This document shows, in pieces, positions 1 through 7,434 of a DNA stretch of 38,487 bases; position 1 is the first letter of the stretch, and every line of letters starts with the position of its first letter. The stretch is from assembly GCA_027487845.1 (NCBI GenBank), contig JAIYCV010000003.1, positions 1-38,487 of the forward strand. The letters run 5' to 3'. A program made the translations under genes and the position numbers. This stretch comes from Flammeovirgaceae bacterium. Its GTDB lineage: Bacteria; Bacteroidota; Bacteroidia; Cytophagales; Cyclobacteriaceae. Under the pieces are notes generated by a model, which saw only the letters and a list, made by a program, of their open reading frames with translations, had not been told where the DNA came from and made no database searches.

Positions 1-72
1 CTGTATGGCTGCCAATTCGCTGTTCTTTACTCACAAAGTAAAGTTAGACATTTGTGTAGCAACTGAAAGTCT

Positions 73-87
73 TGCGCTGAAAGCGCA
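73..87. repeat. Small perfect hairpin in non-coding left edge
   Basis: TGCGCT-GAA-AGCGCA forms a perfect 6-bp stem with a 3-base loop. It lies in the first ~90 bases of the window, where all three forward frames are closed. No T-run follows it, so it is not a classical terminator. It sits directly before the point where the broken propeller gene becomes readable, and its role is unknown. Confidence 0.4.
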
Positions 88-90
88 TAG

Positions 91-657
91 TTTCAACTAA
101 CGATTGAGACCAATGAACCCCACTTTACAGGAAGATTTGCCGGAACCAGTAACATGGGAGGTACTTCCATTTCAAGTATTTCGGGGGCAATAACTAATAT
201 GTATTTAGTAGGCTTAAATAATACGGGCACAACAAAATTGGCCTTGTGCGTACCCTCTAACAGCGGGCAAGGTGGTGGGCATAGAGTTGGTTTTGACATA
301 GCAGGCAATGTTTATATAACAGGCTGGTATAGTGGAACTGGTTCCCTCAATGGAATAAACATGCAAGCAAAATCGGGGTCAAATGCAGCAGATGTCGCGC
401 TATGCAAATTAAGCTCGACTGGCACTCTTCAATGGTTTAACACTTTTGGTTCGGCAGGGTTTACGGGAGAACTAAATATATCTGCTGGTCTTCAAGTTGA
501 TTCCGAAAATAATTTATTGATCACCGGAAAATTTTATGGCGAAAATGTAGACTGGGATCCTTCGCCAACTATGACCTTAATTCTTTCTTCGGCAGGGCAG
601 GATGATGGGTTTGTAGCAAAATACAAAAGCGATGGAAGCTTATTTCAGAAGCCATAA
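91..657 (+). pseudogene. 5'-truncated SBBP-type beta-propeller protein fragment
   Basis: The readable frame starts right after in-frame stops at 64-66 and 88-90 and runs to TAA at 655-657, about 188 codons. The sequence has the SBBP repeat pattern seen in large secreted Bacteroidota proteins: units such as HFTGRFAGT, VYITGWYSGTGSLNG and LLITGKFYGENVDWDP alternate with 'VALCKLSSTGTLQWFNTFG'-type segments. No signal peptide or convincing start is visible. The first ATG (154) lies inside a repeat, so the N-terminal part of a much longer protein appears to be missing. No type IX secretion C-terminal domain is present. It could instead be the end of a gene whose 5' part was lost at an assembly junction. 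Family assignment is fairly safe; expression is doubtful. Confidence 0.55.
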
Positions 658-682
658 AATAACATTATTAAAAATCATTTTT

Positions 683-2488
683 ATGAAAAATAGTATAATG
701 CTTTGTATGGCAATCCTTGTTTTTGCTGGGTTGATATCTTGTAAAAAAGATGACCCCGCCCCAATAACAATACCAGCTCCTTCACTTGTATCATTTACCC
801 CAACAACGGCAGCGCAAGGAGCAACAGTTACTATCGCAGGTACAAATTTCACGGGAGCAACAGCGGTAAGTTTTGGCGGAACGGCTGCTGCATCATTTAC
901 GGTAGTTTCAGCTTCAAGCATTACGGCTGTAGTGGGTGCTGGTGCATCCGGTAATGTAAGTGTAACCACATCAGCAGGATCTGCTTCGTTGGCAGGGTTT
1001 GTTTTTTCTGTACTAAATCCACAATCCAATCCTCAGTATGGATTGGTAAGTGCAACCTCTTTAGGCGAAAAAAATACCGCATTGAAAACTCAAAAGATAA
1101 AATTCAATCTTGCTTGGAAAAATAGTTGGCGAGATGCCGTAAATTATGATGCCATTTGGCTCTTTGTAAAATATAAAACAGCCACAACCACCAATTGGAG
1201 ACACGCTACACTGAGTACTTTGGCCAGTAGTCATTTAACGGGTTCTCAAGCAGCTGCTGCAACGATATTGCCAGCGTCTGACGGGAAGGGCGCATATTAT
1301 TACAGAACAACTGCTGGGAATGGTGATATTCTTAGTAATGATGTACAATTACAATGGAACTACGGAGCCGATGGCGTTGGCGATAATGAAACCATTCAAG
1401 TACTCGTGTATTCATTGGAGATGGTATATATTCCGCAAGGCTCTTTTAATATTGGAGATGGCAGCAGTATTGGCAGATTTCACAATGGTGGCAACACGGC
1501 TCAATCATTTTTAGTAAGTAATGCCAACATCAATTTAGGCAATACTACAGGAAATTTATGGGCTGATAATACACCAGCTTCGTTGCCTGGCGGGGCTTTA
1601 GGCCCTTCTCCTTGGGATAATCCTACAGGTACCCTAAACGCAAATTACCCAACCGGGTATAACGCCTTTTGGATGATGAAATATGAAATTACAATGGGTC
1701 AATACACTGATTTTTTGAATAGTTTACCTACGGCAATTGCTCCCACTTTAATTACCAACTCTGACGAAAGGGCTGCCAATGGAGCAGCCTGCAACCCATG
1801 CCGTTTTAACATTCAGACTGGCACTCAATACACCACAACATCCCCAACTAGAGCCATGAACTGGATGCAATGGCAAGATGCCGCAGCCTTCAGCGATTGG
1901 GCTGCATTAAGACCCATGACAGAATTGGAATTTGAAAAAGCAAATAGAGGCGCCAACCAGAATGCCGTTCCTAGAGAGTATAGCTGGGGAACCACCACCA
2001 TTAAAGCATTTTCGAGCATAGTAGGTACCGATGGAAGCGGAACTGAAACCACCAACCCAGCGGATGCTAATACACATTATTCTGGCTTTGGCAATCCAGG
2101 TGTTGGCATCGTGCAAGGGCCAGTAAGGGTTGGTATCCATCAGGCTAAAGCCACAAGGGAGTTAAGAGGAGAGAGTTATTATAAAGTGCAAGATTTAAGT
2201 GGCAATGTGGTAGAAATGTGTATTACACTCGGCAATGCCAACGGAAGGAATTACAGTGGTGCAAATGGCAATGGAGAATTAACCAGCAATGGTGCTGCCG
2301 ATGTTGTAGGTTGGCCTTTAGCCACCACAGTTACGGCTCAAATTCCAAGCGGTGGTTGGGGGTTTAGGGGAGGCGACTTTTGGAATAGTGAATTAGACCT
2401 ACGAGTAAGCGCTAGAAATGTGGCCACTTTTGCAGGAGCGAGACGACTCTTTGGGCTTGGCTATAGAGCGGTAAGAAGTGCCGAATAG
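683..2488 (+). CDS. Lipoprotein with IPT/TIG domain and SUMF1/FGE-sulfatase domain
   Basis: A 601-residue protein from the ATG at 683. The longer frame upstream adds 17 residues before the signal peptide and was discarded. The N-terminus is a lipoprotein signal with Cys20 in LISC, followed by a KKDDPAP linker. An IPT/TIG immunoglobulin-like domain (about residues 35-109) follows, then a middle region of about 135 residues that looks like a beta sandwich. Residues ~247-598 match the formylglycine-generating-enzyme/SUMF1 fold: MVYIPQGSFNIGD at the start, 'YEITMGQYTDFLN', 'DLSGNVVEM', and RGGDFW...LGYRAV at the end. In Bacteroidota this fold is common in lipoproteins (GldJ/GldK type) without proven enzymatic activity. 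The TIG unit closely resembles the two in the lipoprotein at 3143. Probably outer-membrane or surface anchored; substrate or partner unknown. Confidence 0.85.
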   Translation: MKNSIMLCMAILVFAGLISCKKDDPAPITIPAPSLVSFTPTTAAQGATVTIAGTNFTGATAVSFGGTAAASFTVVSASSITAVVGAGASGNVSVTTSAGSASLAGFVFSVLNPQSNPQYGLVSATSLGEKNTALKTQKIKFNLAWKNSWRDAVNYDAIWLFVKYKTATTTNWRHATLSTLASSHLTGSQAAAATILPASDGKGAYYYRTTAGNGDILSNDVQLQWNYGADGVGDNETIQVLVYSLEMVYIPQGSFNIGDGSSIGRFHNGGNTAQSFLVSNANINLGNTTGNLWADNTPASLPGGALGPSPWDNPTGTLNANYPTGYNAFWMMKYEITMGQYTDFLNSLPTAIAPTLITNSDERAANGAACNPCRFNIQTGTQYTTTSPTRAMNWMQWQDAAAFSDWAALRPMTELEFEKANRGANQNAVPREYSWGTTTIKAFSSIVGTDGSGTETTNPADANTHYSGFGNPGVGIVQGPVRVGIHQAKATRELRGESYYKVQDLSGNVVEMCITLGNANGRNYSGANGNGELTSNGAADVVGWPLATTVTAQIPSGGWGFRGGDFWNSELDLRVSARNVATFAGARRLFGLGYRAVRSAE

Positions 2489-2540
2489 AAGATGAATACG
2501 AGTATACAGTAAATTATTTGAAAACTATAAATCAAAAAAA

Positions 2541-3107
2541 ATGAAAAAAGCAACAACGTTTATCTTGTTTACAGTGCTACTAATTTCTTTCGCATTTAAA
2601 GATAAGAATGCAAACTACTCTGGCCACTGGGTAAGTGCAGCTACCGAAAAAATGAGCAATAGCACGTGGGGTTTTCGTGATTTTATTATGGGTAAAGAGA
2701 ATTGGGAAATTAAGTTTACCCTGTATTTTGATTCGTCTAAAACAAAACCTGTATTCACTTTTCGGGGCGTTGGTTCATACAGCATCACGGGCAAATCCAC
2801 TAGCGTAGCGCAAGCTGAAGAAGCAACCTTTCGTTTTGAGAAAAAATACGTAACACTGCATATTGCCGATACCAGTGTGATCAAGAACTTTGGATTTGCC
2901 TATTGTAACTTACCTGTAAATAAGGAAAAAGACATTACTGCCAATGGCTGTAGCTTTTTAACATCTCAAGCCGTGTGTGCGCAGGAGTTTGATTTAGTAG
3001 CTATAAAAAAAGGAAAGCTGTTTTTAGGAAAAAGACCTGCTGATGGTAACATGTGTAGCAAAGACAAGCGCCCAATAGCGTTGGGCAATGCGTTGATCAA
3101 AAAATAA
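2541..3107 (+). CDS. Secreted protein of unknown function
   Basis: 188 residues with an N-terminal signal sequence (MKKATTFILFTVLLISFAF), so probably periplasmic or secreted. No lipobox Cys. The mature part begins NYSGHWVSA and is rich in beta-strand-like alternation (WEIKFTLYF, VFTFRGVGSYSI, ATFRFEKKYVTLHI), suggesting a lipocalin-like or other beta-barrel/sandwich fold. Three cysteines cluster in the C-terminal half (near YCNLP, NGCSF and AVCAQ) with a fourth in GNMCSK, so disulfides are possible. It lies 52 bp after the TIG-SUMF1 lipoprotein and 35 bp before the double-TIG lipoprotein, so the three may be co-transcribed. Family not recognised; the fold is inference. Confidence 0.75.
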   Translation: MKKATTFILFTVLLISFAFKDKNANYSGHWVSAATEKMSNSTWGFRDFIMGKENWEIKFTLYFDSSKTKPVFTFRGVGSYSITGKSTSVAQAEEATFRFEKKYVTLHIADTSVIKNFGFAYCNLPVNKEKDITANGCSFLTSQAVCAQEFDLVAIKKGKLFLGKRPADGNMCSKDKRPIALGNALIKK

Positions 3108-3142
3108 AGTAGCGAGTAATACAAACAACTAAACTAAATACT

Positions 3143-4402
3143 ATGAAAACGTTCATTATGCTACCAATTTGTATGGCTTTAACTTTAATGATATCTGGTT
3201 GTGGCAAAGATGACCCTGATACACCAGCAACCCCAACACCTGCTATTGCGTCATTCACACCAACAACTGCCGCTTCGGGGGCTACAGTTACCATTACAGG
3301 TACCAACCTTACAGGGGCAACAGCAGTTAGTTTTGGTGGCACTGCGGCAACTTCATTTAATGTGGCTTCTGCTACAAGCATAACAGCGGTAGTCGGTGCT
3401 GGTGCATCGGGCAATGTAAGTGTAACAACACCGGGCGGTGCAGCCTCCTTGGCAGGATTTACATTTAACCTACCTATTGCTACACCCACCATTGCATCGT
3501 TTAGCCCAACAACTGCCGCTTCGGGAGCTACTGTCACCATTACAGGCACCAACCTTACAGGGGCAACAGCGGTAAGTTTTGGCGGCACTGCGGCAACTTC
3601 ATTTAATGTGGCTTCTGCTACAAGCATAACTGCGGTAGTGGGTGCTGGCGCATCGGGCAATGTAAGTGTAACAACTCCTGGGGGAACAGCTTCACAAGCC
3701 GGGTTCACTTTCAATGCAGACCCTACTTTGAGACTGACAGTTGATTTTAATGCAGGAACCTATACACCACTTACGTATACTACTGGCAGAACAGATAGCC
3801 CTGCCGATGCCGACCCAGCATATAGTGCCATCGCCTCTGGCGGTCAGATTGTGTACAATGTACCTACCTCAACCTTGCGCCCTAAACTTTCAGGTTTTCT
3901 CGATTTGCCTCAAAGTGCAACGTATGCTCCTATTAGTGGAAATATGATTCATGAGTTCACTTTTACAGATGTATCTCAGTTAAATGCATTGGGTGCTGAT
4001 GCAAATAGTCTCGCAATTGCTGCTTGTTATATCAGAGGAAACTACTCTGCTGGCAACGGAAGAGATTGGACCACGGGTGATAATTTTGGTGGCTATTGGT
4101 TTGGATTTGTAAAAAATGCTGATGGAACAAAACAAACTGTAATTCGGTCGACCAATACCAATCTTGTTTCCGAAACCTTTAGCGCAACAACATCGGTAAG
4201 CTACAGAGTTTACAAGAAAGGAAATGTGATTGAACTATACAGAAAATATGATGCTGCAACCACTTGGACAAAAGTGGGAGAAACCACGATAACAATAAGG
4301 GCTGGCGGCAGCAGCGATGTGTACATAACCCACGTAAGGGTGCTAAACAATAGCAATGCCGCAGTGGCAGTAAATGCCGATGACTTTAAATGGTATTATT
4401 AA
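3143..4402 (+). CDS. Lipoprotein with two tandem IPT/TIG domains
   Basis: 419 residues. Lipoprotein signal with lipobox ISGC (Cys20), then an acidic GKDDPDTPATP linker. Two IPT/TIG domains, residues ~35-109 and ~117-191, are nearly identical to each other and have the FTPTTAASGATVTITGTNLT start. The C-terminal ~225 residues (TLRLTVDFNAGTYTP onward, ending DDFKWYY) are not a family I can name. They alternate like a concanavalin/laminin-G-type beta sandwich, which would suit glycan or surface binding, but that is inference. Predicted surface-anchored lipoprotein. The TIG unit is shared with the lipoprotein at 683, which suggests duplication within this cluster. Confidence 0.8.
   Translation: MKTFIMLPICMALTLMISGCGKDDPDTPATPTPAIASFTPTTAASGATVTITGTNLTGATAVSFGGTAATSFNVASATSITAVVGAGASGNVSVTTPGGAASLAGFTFNLPIATPTIASFSPTTAASGATVTITGTNLTGATAVSFGGTAATSFNVASATSITAVVGAGASGNVSVTTPGGTASQAGFTFNADPTLRLTVDFNAGTYTPLTYTTGRTDSPADADPAYSAIASGGQIVYNVPTSTLRPKLSGFLDLPQSATYAPISGNMIHEFTFTDVSQLNALGADANSLAIAACYIRGNYSAGNGRDWTTGDNFGGYWFGFVKNADGTKQTVIRSTNTNLVSETFSATTSVSYRVYKKGNVIELYRKYDAATTWTKVGETTITIRAGGSSDVYITHVRVLNNSNAAVAVNADDFKWYY
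3245..3715 (+). repeat. Tandem TIG-encoding repeat, period 246 bp
   Basis: Two units of about 225 bp (3245-3469 and 3491-3715) are offset by exactly 246 bp. They share long uninterrupted identical stretches, including about 45 bases around 3350-3400 and 3596-3646. Most differences are at third codon positions. A more diverged third copy is at 785-1009 in the neighbouring lipoprotein gene. This points to recent duplication or gene conversion. Confidence 0.85.
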
Positions 4403-4478
4403 ATTAATAACATAATCAGGAGGGAATATTTGAATCGTTCGAACTTCTAAAGTAAAAACTATGGCAATTTGAGACCAA

Positions 4479-4568
4479 AATACTGGTAAGTGGTGAACCG
4501 TAACGAACCGAAAAATAAACGATAGCATTTCGCTAGAAAAATAACAATGGCCACCACTTACCTGTATT
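4479..4568. repeat. 17-bp inverted repeat arms bounding a 90-bp intergenic element
   Basis: Arms 4479-4495 (AATACTGGTAAGTGGTG) and 4552-4568 (CACCACTTACCTGTATT) are reverse complements with a single mismatch, separated by 56 bases. The spacer contains a weaker TAGC-ATTTC-GCTA hairpin. The element fills most of the gap between the double-TIG lipoprotein and the esterase. It could be a structured RNA or 3' hairpin, or a very small MITE-like element. No open frame and no clear target duplication are visible. Confidence 0.5.
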
Positions 4569-4654
4569 AAAAATTGTCAGCGAAGGGTTTAGTTTTCTGC
4601 AAAAAAAACGCTGGTATTACGCCCATTAATTGATTTTCCTTATTTTTAAGGACA

Positions 4655-5587
4655 ATGAAAAAAATCATCCTCCTTCCAATTTTATCCGTTCAATTTCAAA
4701 TAAGCGTAAGCCAAACACCCTCACCACCTCAAAAGCCATCGACTGGCGAAATTAGGCACTATGAGAATTTCAAGTCCAACTTTGTTACTTCACGGAATGT
4801 CGATGTTTGGTTGCCTAATGGATATTCACAAAAAAGGAAATACGCAGTGCTTTACATGCACGATGGACAAATGCTTTTTGATAGCACCACAACTTGGAAC
4901 AAACAAGAATGGGGTGTTGATGAAGTAGTATCAAAATTAATAGCCGATAAAAAAATCAAAGACTGTATTGTTGTTGGTGTATTTAATGGCAGCGGCACAC
5001 GCCATGCCGATTACTTTCCGCAGAAGCCATATGAAAGTTTAACTCAGTTACAACGCGACACCATAACTGCTCAATTACAAAAAATGGGTCGAACCAAAGA
5101 AGTTTTCAAACCCATATCCGATAACTATTTGAAGTTTCTGGTTACCGAGCTCAAGCCTTTCATCGACAAAACTTTTTCCACAAAAAAAGATGCGAAGAAT
5201 ACATTCGTTGCCGGGTCAAGTATGGGCGGATTAATTTCAATGTATGCTATTTGCGAATATCCCAATGTCTTTGGTGGTGCTGCTTGTTTGAGCACGCATT
5301 GGCCAGGTATTTTCTCGATGCAAAACAATCCTATCCCTGATGCATTTATAACCTATTTAAAAACCAATTTACCCAATCCAAAAAAACATAAACTCTATTT
5401 TGATTATGGTACTGTCACGCTCGATGCACTTTACGAACCCGCTCAACTAAAAGTAGACGCTGTAATGACCGCCAAAGGCTGGACATCTAAAAATTGGATA
5501 ACGAGAAAATTCGAAGGCGCTGACCACAGCGAAAAGTCGTGGAGAAAGAGGTTGAACATTCCCCTTGAGTTTCTTCTGTCTAAGTAA
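4655..5587 (+). CDS. Secreted alpha/beta-hydrolase esterase (Fes/esterase-D-like, PF00756 family)
   Basis: 310 residues with a cleavable signal (MKKIILLPILSVQFQISVSQ), so periplasmic or secreted. The fold signature is that of the PF00756 putative esterase family: 'VWLPNGYSQKRKYAVLYMHDGQ' near residues 51-72, then nucleophile elbow GSSMGG at 187-192 with Ser189. His291 in GADHSEKSW is the likely catalytic His. The acid is Asp250 or, more likely, Asp257 in the DYGTVTLD segment. Relatives act on feruloyl, acyl or siderophore esters, or are of unknown specificity; the substrate cannot be read here. It stands alone between two non-coding gaps, so it is probably a single-gene transcript. Confidence 0.85.
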   Translation: MKKIILLPILSVQFQISVSQTPSPPQKPSTGEIRHYENFKSNFVTSRNVDVWLPNGYSQKRKYAVLYMHDGQMLFDSTTTWNKQEWGVDEVVSKLIADKKIKDCIVVGVFNGSGTRHADYFPQKPYESLTQLQRDTITAQLQKMGRTKEVFKPISDNYLKFLVTELKPFIDKTFSTKKDAKNTFVAGSSMGGLISMYAICEYPNVFGGAACLSTHWPGIFSMQNNPIPDAFITYLKTNLPNPKKHKLYFDYGTVTLDALYEPAQLKVDAVMTAKGWTSKNWITRKFEGADHSEKSWRKRLNIPLEFLLSK

Positions 5588-5657
5588 AAGCATCTAATTA
5601 CTTCTGTTCCCAAAAACCTCTCGGAAAAAATAATTATAACTAAAGTTTGTTTTTTAT

Positions 5658-5693
5658 AACTAACTATTTAGTTTTAAACCTAAATAGATAGTT
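5658..5693. promoter_or_regulatory. 36-bp near-perfect palindrome, candidate BlaI-type operator
   Basis: The dyad is AACTAnCTATTTAGnTTT and its complement: 16 of 18 base pairs match, with mismatches only at 5663/5688 and 5672/5679. The core CTATTTAG ... CTAAATAG is 5664-5687. It lies about 124 bp upstream of the blaI-like gene. BlaI/MecI-family repressors bind dyads in their own promoters, so autoregulation of the blaI-M56 pair is the natural reading. The function is inference. Confidence 0.6.
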
Positions 5694-5766
5694 CATCAAA
5701 AAGTAAAGGCTTGCAAAAGCCCTTTGAAATTGGATTGTCAAAAAATGAATGATTTTAAATACTTAC

Positions 5767-5808
5767 GTCTCAATACTCATGTCTCACATCTAATGTCTCA
5801 CGTCTAAC
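5767..5808 (+). repeat. Three degenerate 14-bp tandem repeats
   Basis: Units GTCTCAATACTCAT, GTCTCACATCTAAT and GTCTCACGTCTAAC follow one another immediately upstream of the blaI-like start codon. They fill the 5' leader between the palindrome and the gene. Role unknown; low-complexity spacer is possible. Confidence 0.6.
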
Positions 5809-5816
5809 ATCTTAAA

Positions 5817-6188
5817 ATGAAAGAACTCACCAAAGCCGAAGATCAAGTAATGCAAATTCTATGGAAGCTTGAGAAAGCAATCGTGAAAGATATCATTGAT
5901 CACATGCCGAAACCTAAGCCTGCTTACAACACGGTATCAACTATTATTAGAATACTTGAGCGCAAAGGATTCGTAGGTTATAAAGCATATGGAAAAACGC
6001 ATGAGTATTTTCCGTTGATACCAAAAGAAAAGTATAGCAAGTTTTACCTCAATAATTTCTTAAGCGGTTACTTCAATGGATCGTTCCAAAACCTTGTCTC
6101 CTTCTTTGCTCAGGATAACAAACTAAATGTGCATGACATTGATCAGCTTTTAAAACAATTAGAAGAACTTAAACATAGGAAGCCATGA
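5817..6188 (+). CDS. BlaI/MecI/CopY-family transcriptional repressor
   Basis: 123 residues, the usual size. It opens with the family signature MKELTKAEDQVMQILWKLE and continues with a winged helix: 'AIVKDIIDHMPKPKPAYNTVSTIIRILERKGFV' holds the recognition helix (YNTVSTIIRIL) and the wing runs to about residue 65. The C-terminal helices (to ~120) should form the dimer interface. It overlaps the downstream M56 gene by 4 bases (ATGA at 6185-6188), so the two are translationally coupled, as in blaI-blaR1 pairs. By family knowledge it is a DNA-bound dimer inactivated when the partner M56 protein is activated. The 36-bp palindrome upstream is the likely target. Confidence 0.92.
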   Translation: MKELTKAEDQVMQILWKLEKAIVKDIIDHMPKPKPAYNTVSTIIRILERKGFVGYKAYGKTHEYFPLIPKEKYSKFYLNNFLSGYFNGSFQNLVSFFAQDNKLNVHDIDQLLKQLEELKHRKP

Positions 6189-7381
6189 ACGTAATTATCT
6201 ATTTCATTGAAGCGAACATAGGATTAATTCTCCTCTACTTGGTCTATAGACTATTGCTTGAGCATGAAACTCAATTCTCATTTCTTAGGCCATTCCTGTT
6301 GGTTGGAATTATTGGCTCGCTTTTAATTCCATTAGTGAAGATAACCAACGAGAACTTAGTGTCTGGCATGATTTTACTACCTGAAATTACAGTAGGCTTT
6401 ATCAATCAAATGCAATTGAAACCATCAACTTCATTTGATCTAATGGAAACGTTAACACTGTTCTATTTTAGTGGTATTTTTATTTTCTCAAGTCAGTTTA
6501 TTTTCAAGCTTATCAAATTAATCTTCTTTCTCATGCGATCAAAATATACCATTAAAAATGGTCTAAAGGTCATCGAGATTAGTAAAGGCTTTGCTACGTT
6601 TTCATTTTTCAATTATGTTATCATTGGCAACGCTGATAGTCTGGGCTCATTTGAAAAAGATCAAATCATTCTACATGAATCAACCCATCTAAAATTATTG
6701 CACACCCTTGATTTATTTCTGTTGGAATTTCTAAAAATTATTTTTTGGTTCAATCCGATAGTATACACATTAAGTAATAAACTTATCGCTATACATGAAT
6801 TTCAAGCAGACGAAGTTTCTGTTCGTAATTATGATAGCAACCAATACTGCAGCTTACTAGCGAAAGTTGCACTGATGTCGGCCGACATTCCACTCGCTAA
6901 TCACTTCTCAAATTCTTTAACATTAAAACGAATTACCATGATGAAAACGAAGAAAACAAAAATTAAGATGTGGAAGCTACTTGCTATGCTTCCAGCGTTA
7001 ACCTTATTTGTGTTGACAAGCACTGCGCAGGACATCAGTAAGACTAAATCGAAAGTCAACGCCCAAGAAACTCCTTTAACCACTGTTGAACAGATGCCCG
7101 AATTTATTGGTGGCATGGACGCTATGTTTACTTATCTTTCTAAGGAACTAAAATATCCCGAAAACGCTGTTAAGGATAAAACGGAAGGAAAAGTGTTTAT
7201 TGAGTTCATTGTGGAAAAAGATGGAACCATCACCGATCAAAAAGTGCTAAAAGGAGTTACTGCAGAAATGAACAGTGAAGCACTTCGGGTGGTCTCTGCA
7301 TTTCCTAAATGGAAACCTGGAAAAAACAAAGGTGTGGATGTGCCTGTAAAAATGGTACTACCAATTAATTTCAAACTGTAA
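6185..7381 (+). CDS. BlaR1-like M56 membrane peptidase with TonB C-terminal domain
   Basis: 398 residues. Membrane helices at about 3-25, 36-52 and 88-118, then the M56 zinc motif HESTH at 164-168 with the third ligand probably Glu205 in HEFQADE. Another hydrophobic stretch follows (WKLLAMLPALTLFVLTST, ~263-280). After a short linker, residues ~304-398 match the TonB C-terminal domain (MPEFIGGMDAMFTYLSKELKYP ... VFIEFIVEKDGTI ... FPKWKPGKNKG). M56 proteins cleave or inactivate the BlaI repressor after sensing a signal. Here the extracytoplasmic sensor is not a penicillin-binding domain but a TonB-like domain, a Bacteroidota architecture. The ligand is unknown. It is coupled to the repressor by a 4-base overlap and followed by a strong terminator. 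Confidence 0.9.
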   Translation: MNVIIYFIEANIGLILLYLVYRLLLEHETQFSFLRPFLLVGIIGSLLIPLVKITNENLVSGMILLPEITVGFINQMQLKPSTSFDLMETLTLFYFSGIFIFSSQFIFKLIKLIFFLMRSKYTIKNGLKVIEISKGFATFSFFNYVIIGNADSLGSFEKDQIILHESTHLKLLHTLDLFLLEFLKIIFWFNPIVYTLSNKLIAIHEFQADEVSVRNYDSNQYCSLLAKVALMSADIPLANHFSNSLTLKRITMMKTKKTKIKMWKLLAMLPALTLFVLTSTAQDISKTKSKVNAQETPLTTVEQMPEFIGGMDAMFTYLSKELKYPENAVKDKTEGKVFIEFIVEKDGTITDQKVLKGVTAEMNSEALRVVSAFPKWKPGKNKGVDVPVKMVLPINFKL

Positions 7382-7387
7382 TAAAAC

Positions 7388-7417
7388 AAAAGAGAGGCTG
7401 CATCCAGCCTCTCTTTT
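7388..7417. terminator. Bidirectional intrinsic terminator
   Basis: AGAGAGGCTG-CATC-CAGCCTCTCT is a perfect 10-bp stem with a 4-base loop, flanked by A's on the left and T's on the right, so it works on either strand. It lies between the convergent M56-TonB gene (plus) and the TlpA-like gene (minus). Confidence 0.9.
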
Positions 7418-7434
7418 TCCTTTTCGAAAAATTA

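Noticed and set aside
1..34. Possible start of a minus-strand gene (GTG at 34-32, reading VSKEQRIGSHT) behind a TTTACTTTG-like box
   Set aside because: Only 11 codons lie in the window and the box would overlap the start; too little to support a gene.
632..682. Longer start for the TIG-SUMF1 lipoprotein
   Set aside because: It adds 17 residues before a perfect lipoprotein signal and overlaps the preceding frame; the ATG at 683 is far better.
640..1029. Minus-strand open frames opposite the TIG repeats (here and at 3097-3714)
   Set aside because: They are Ala/Pro/Val-rich shadows of TIG repeat codons; the plus-strand frames have signal peptides and domains.
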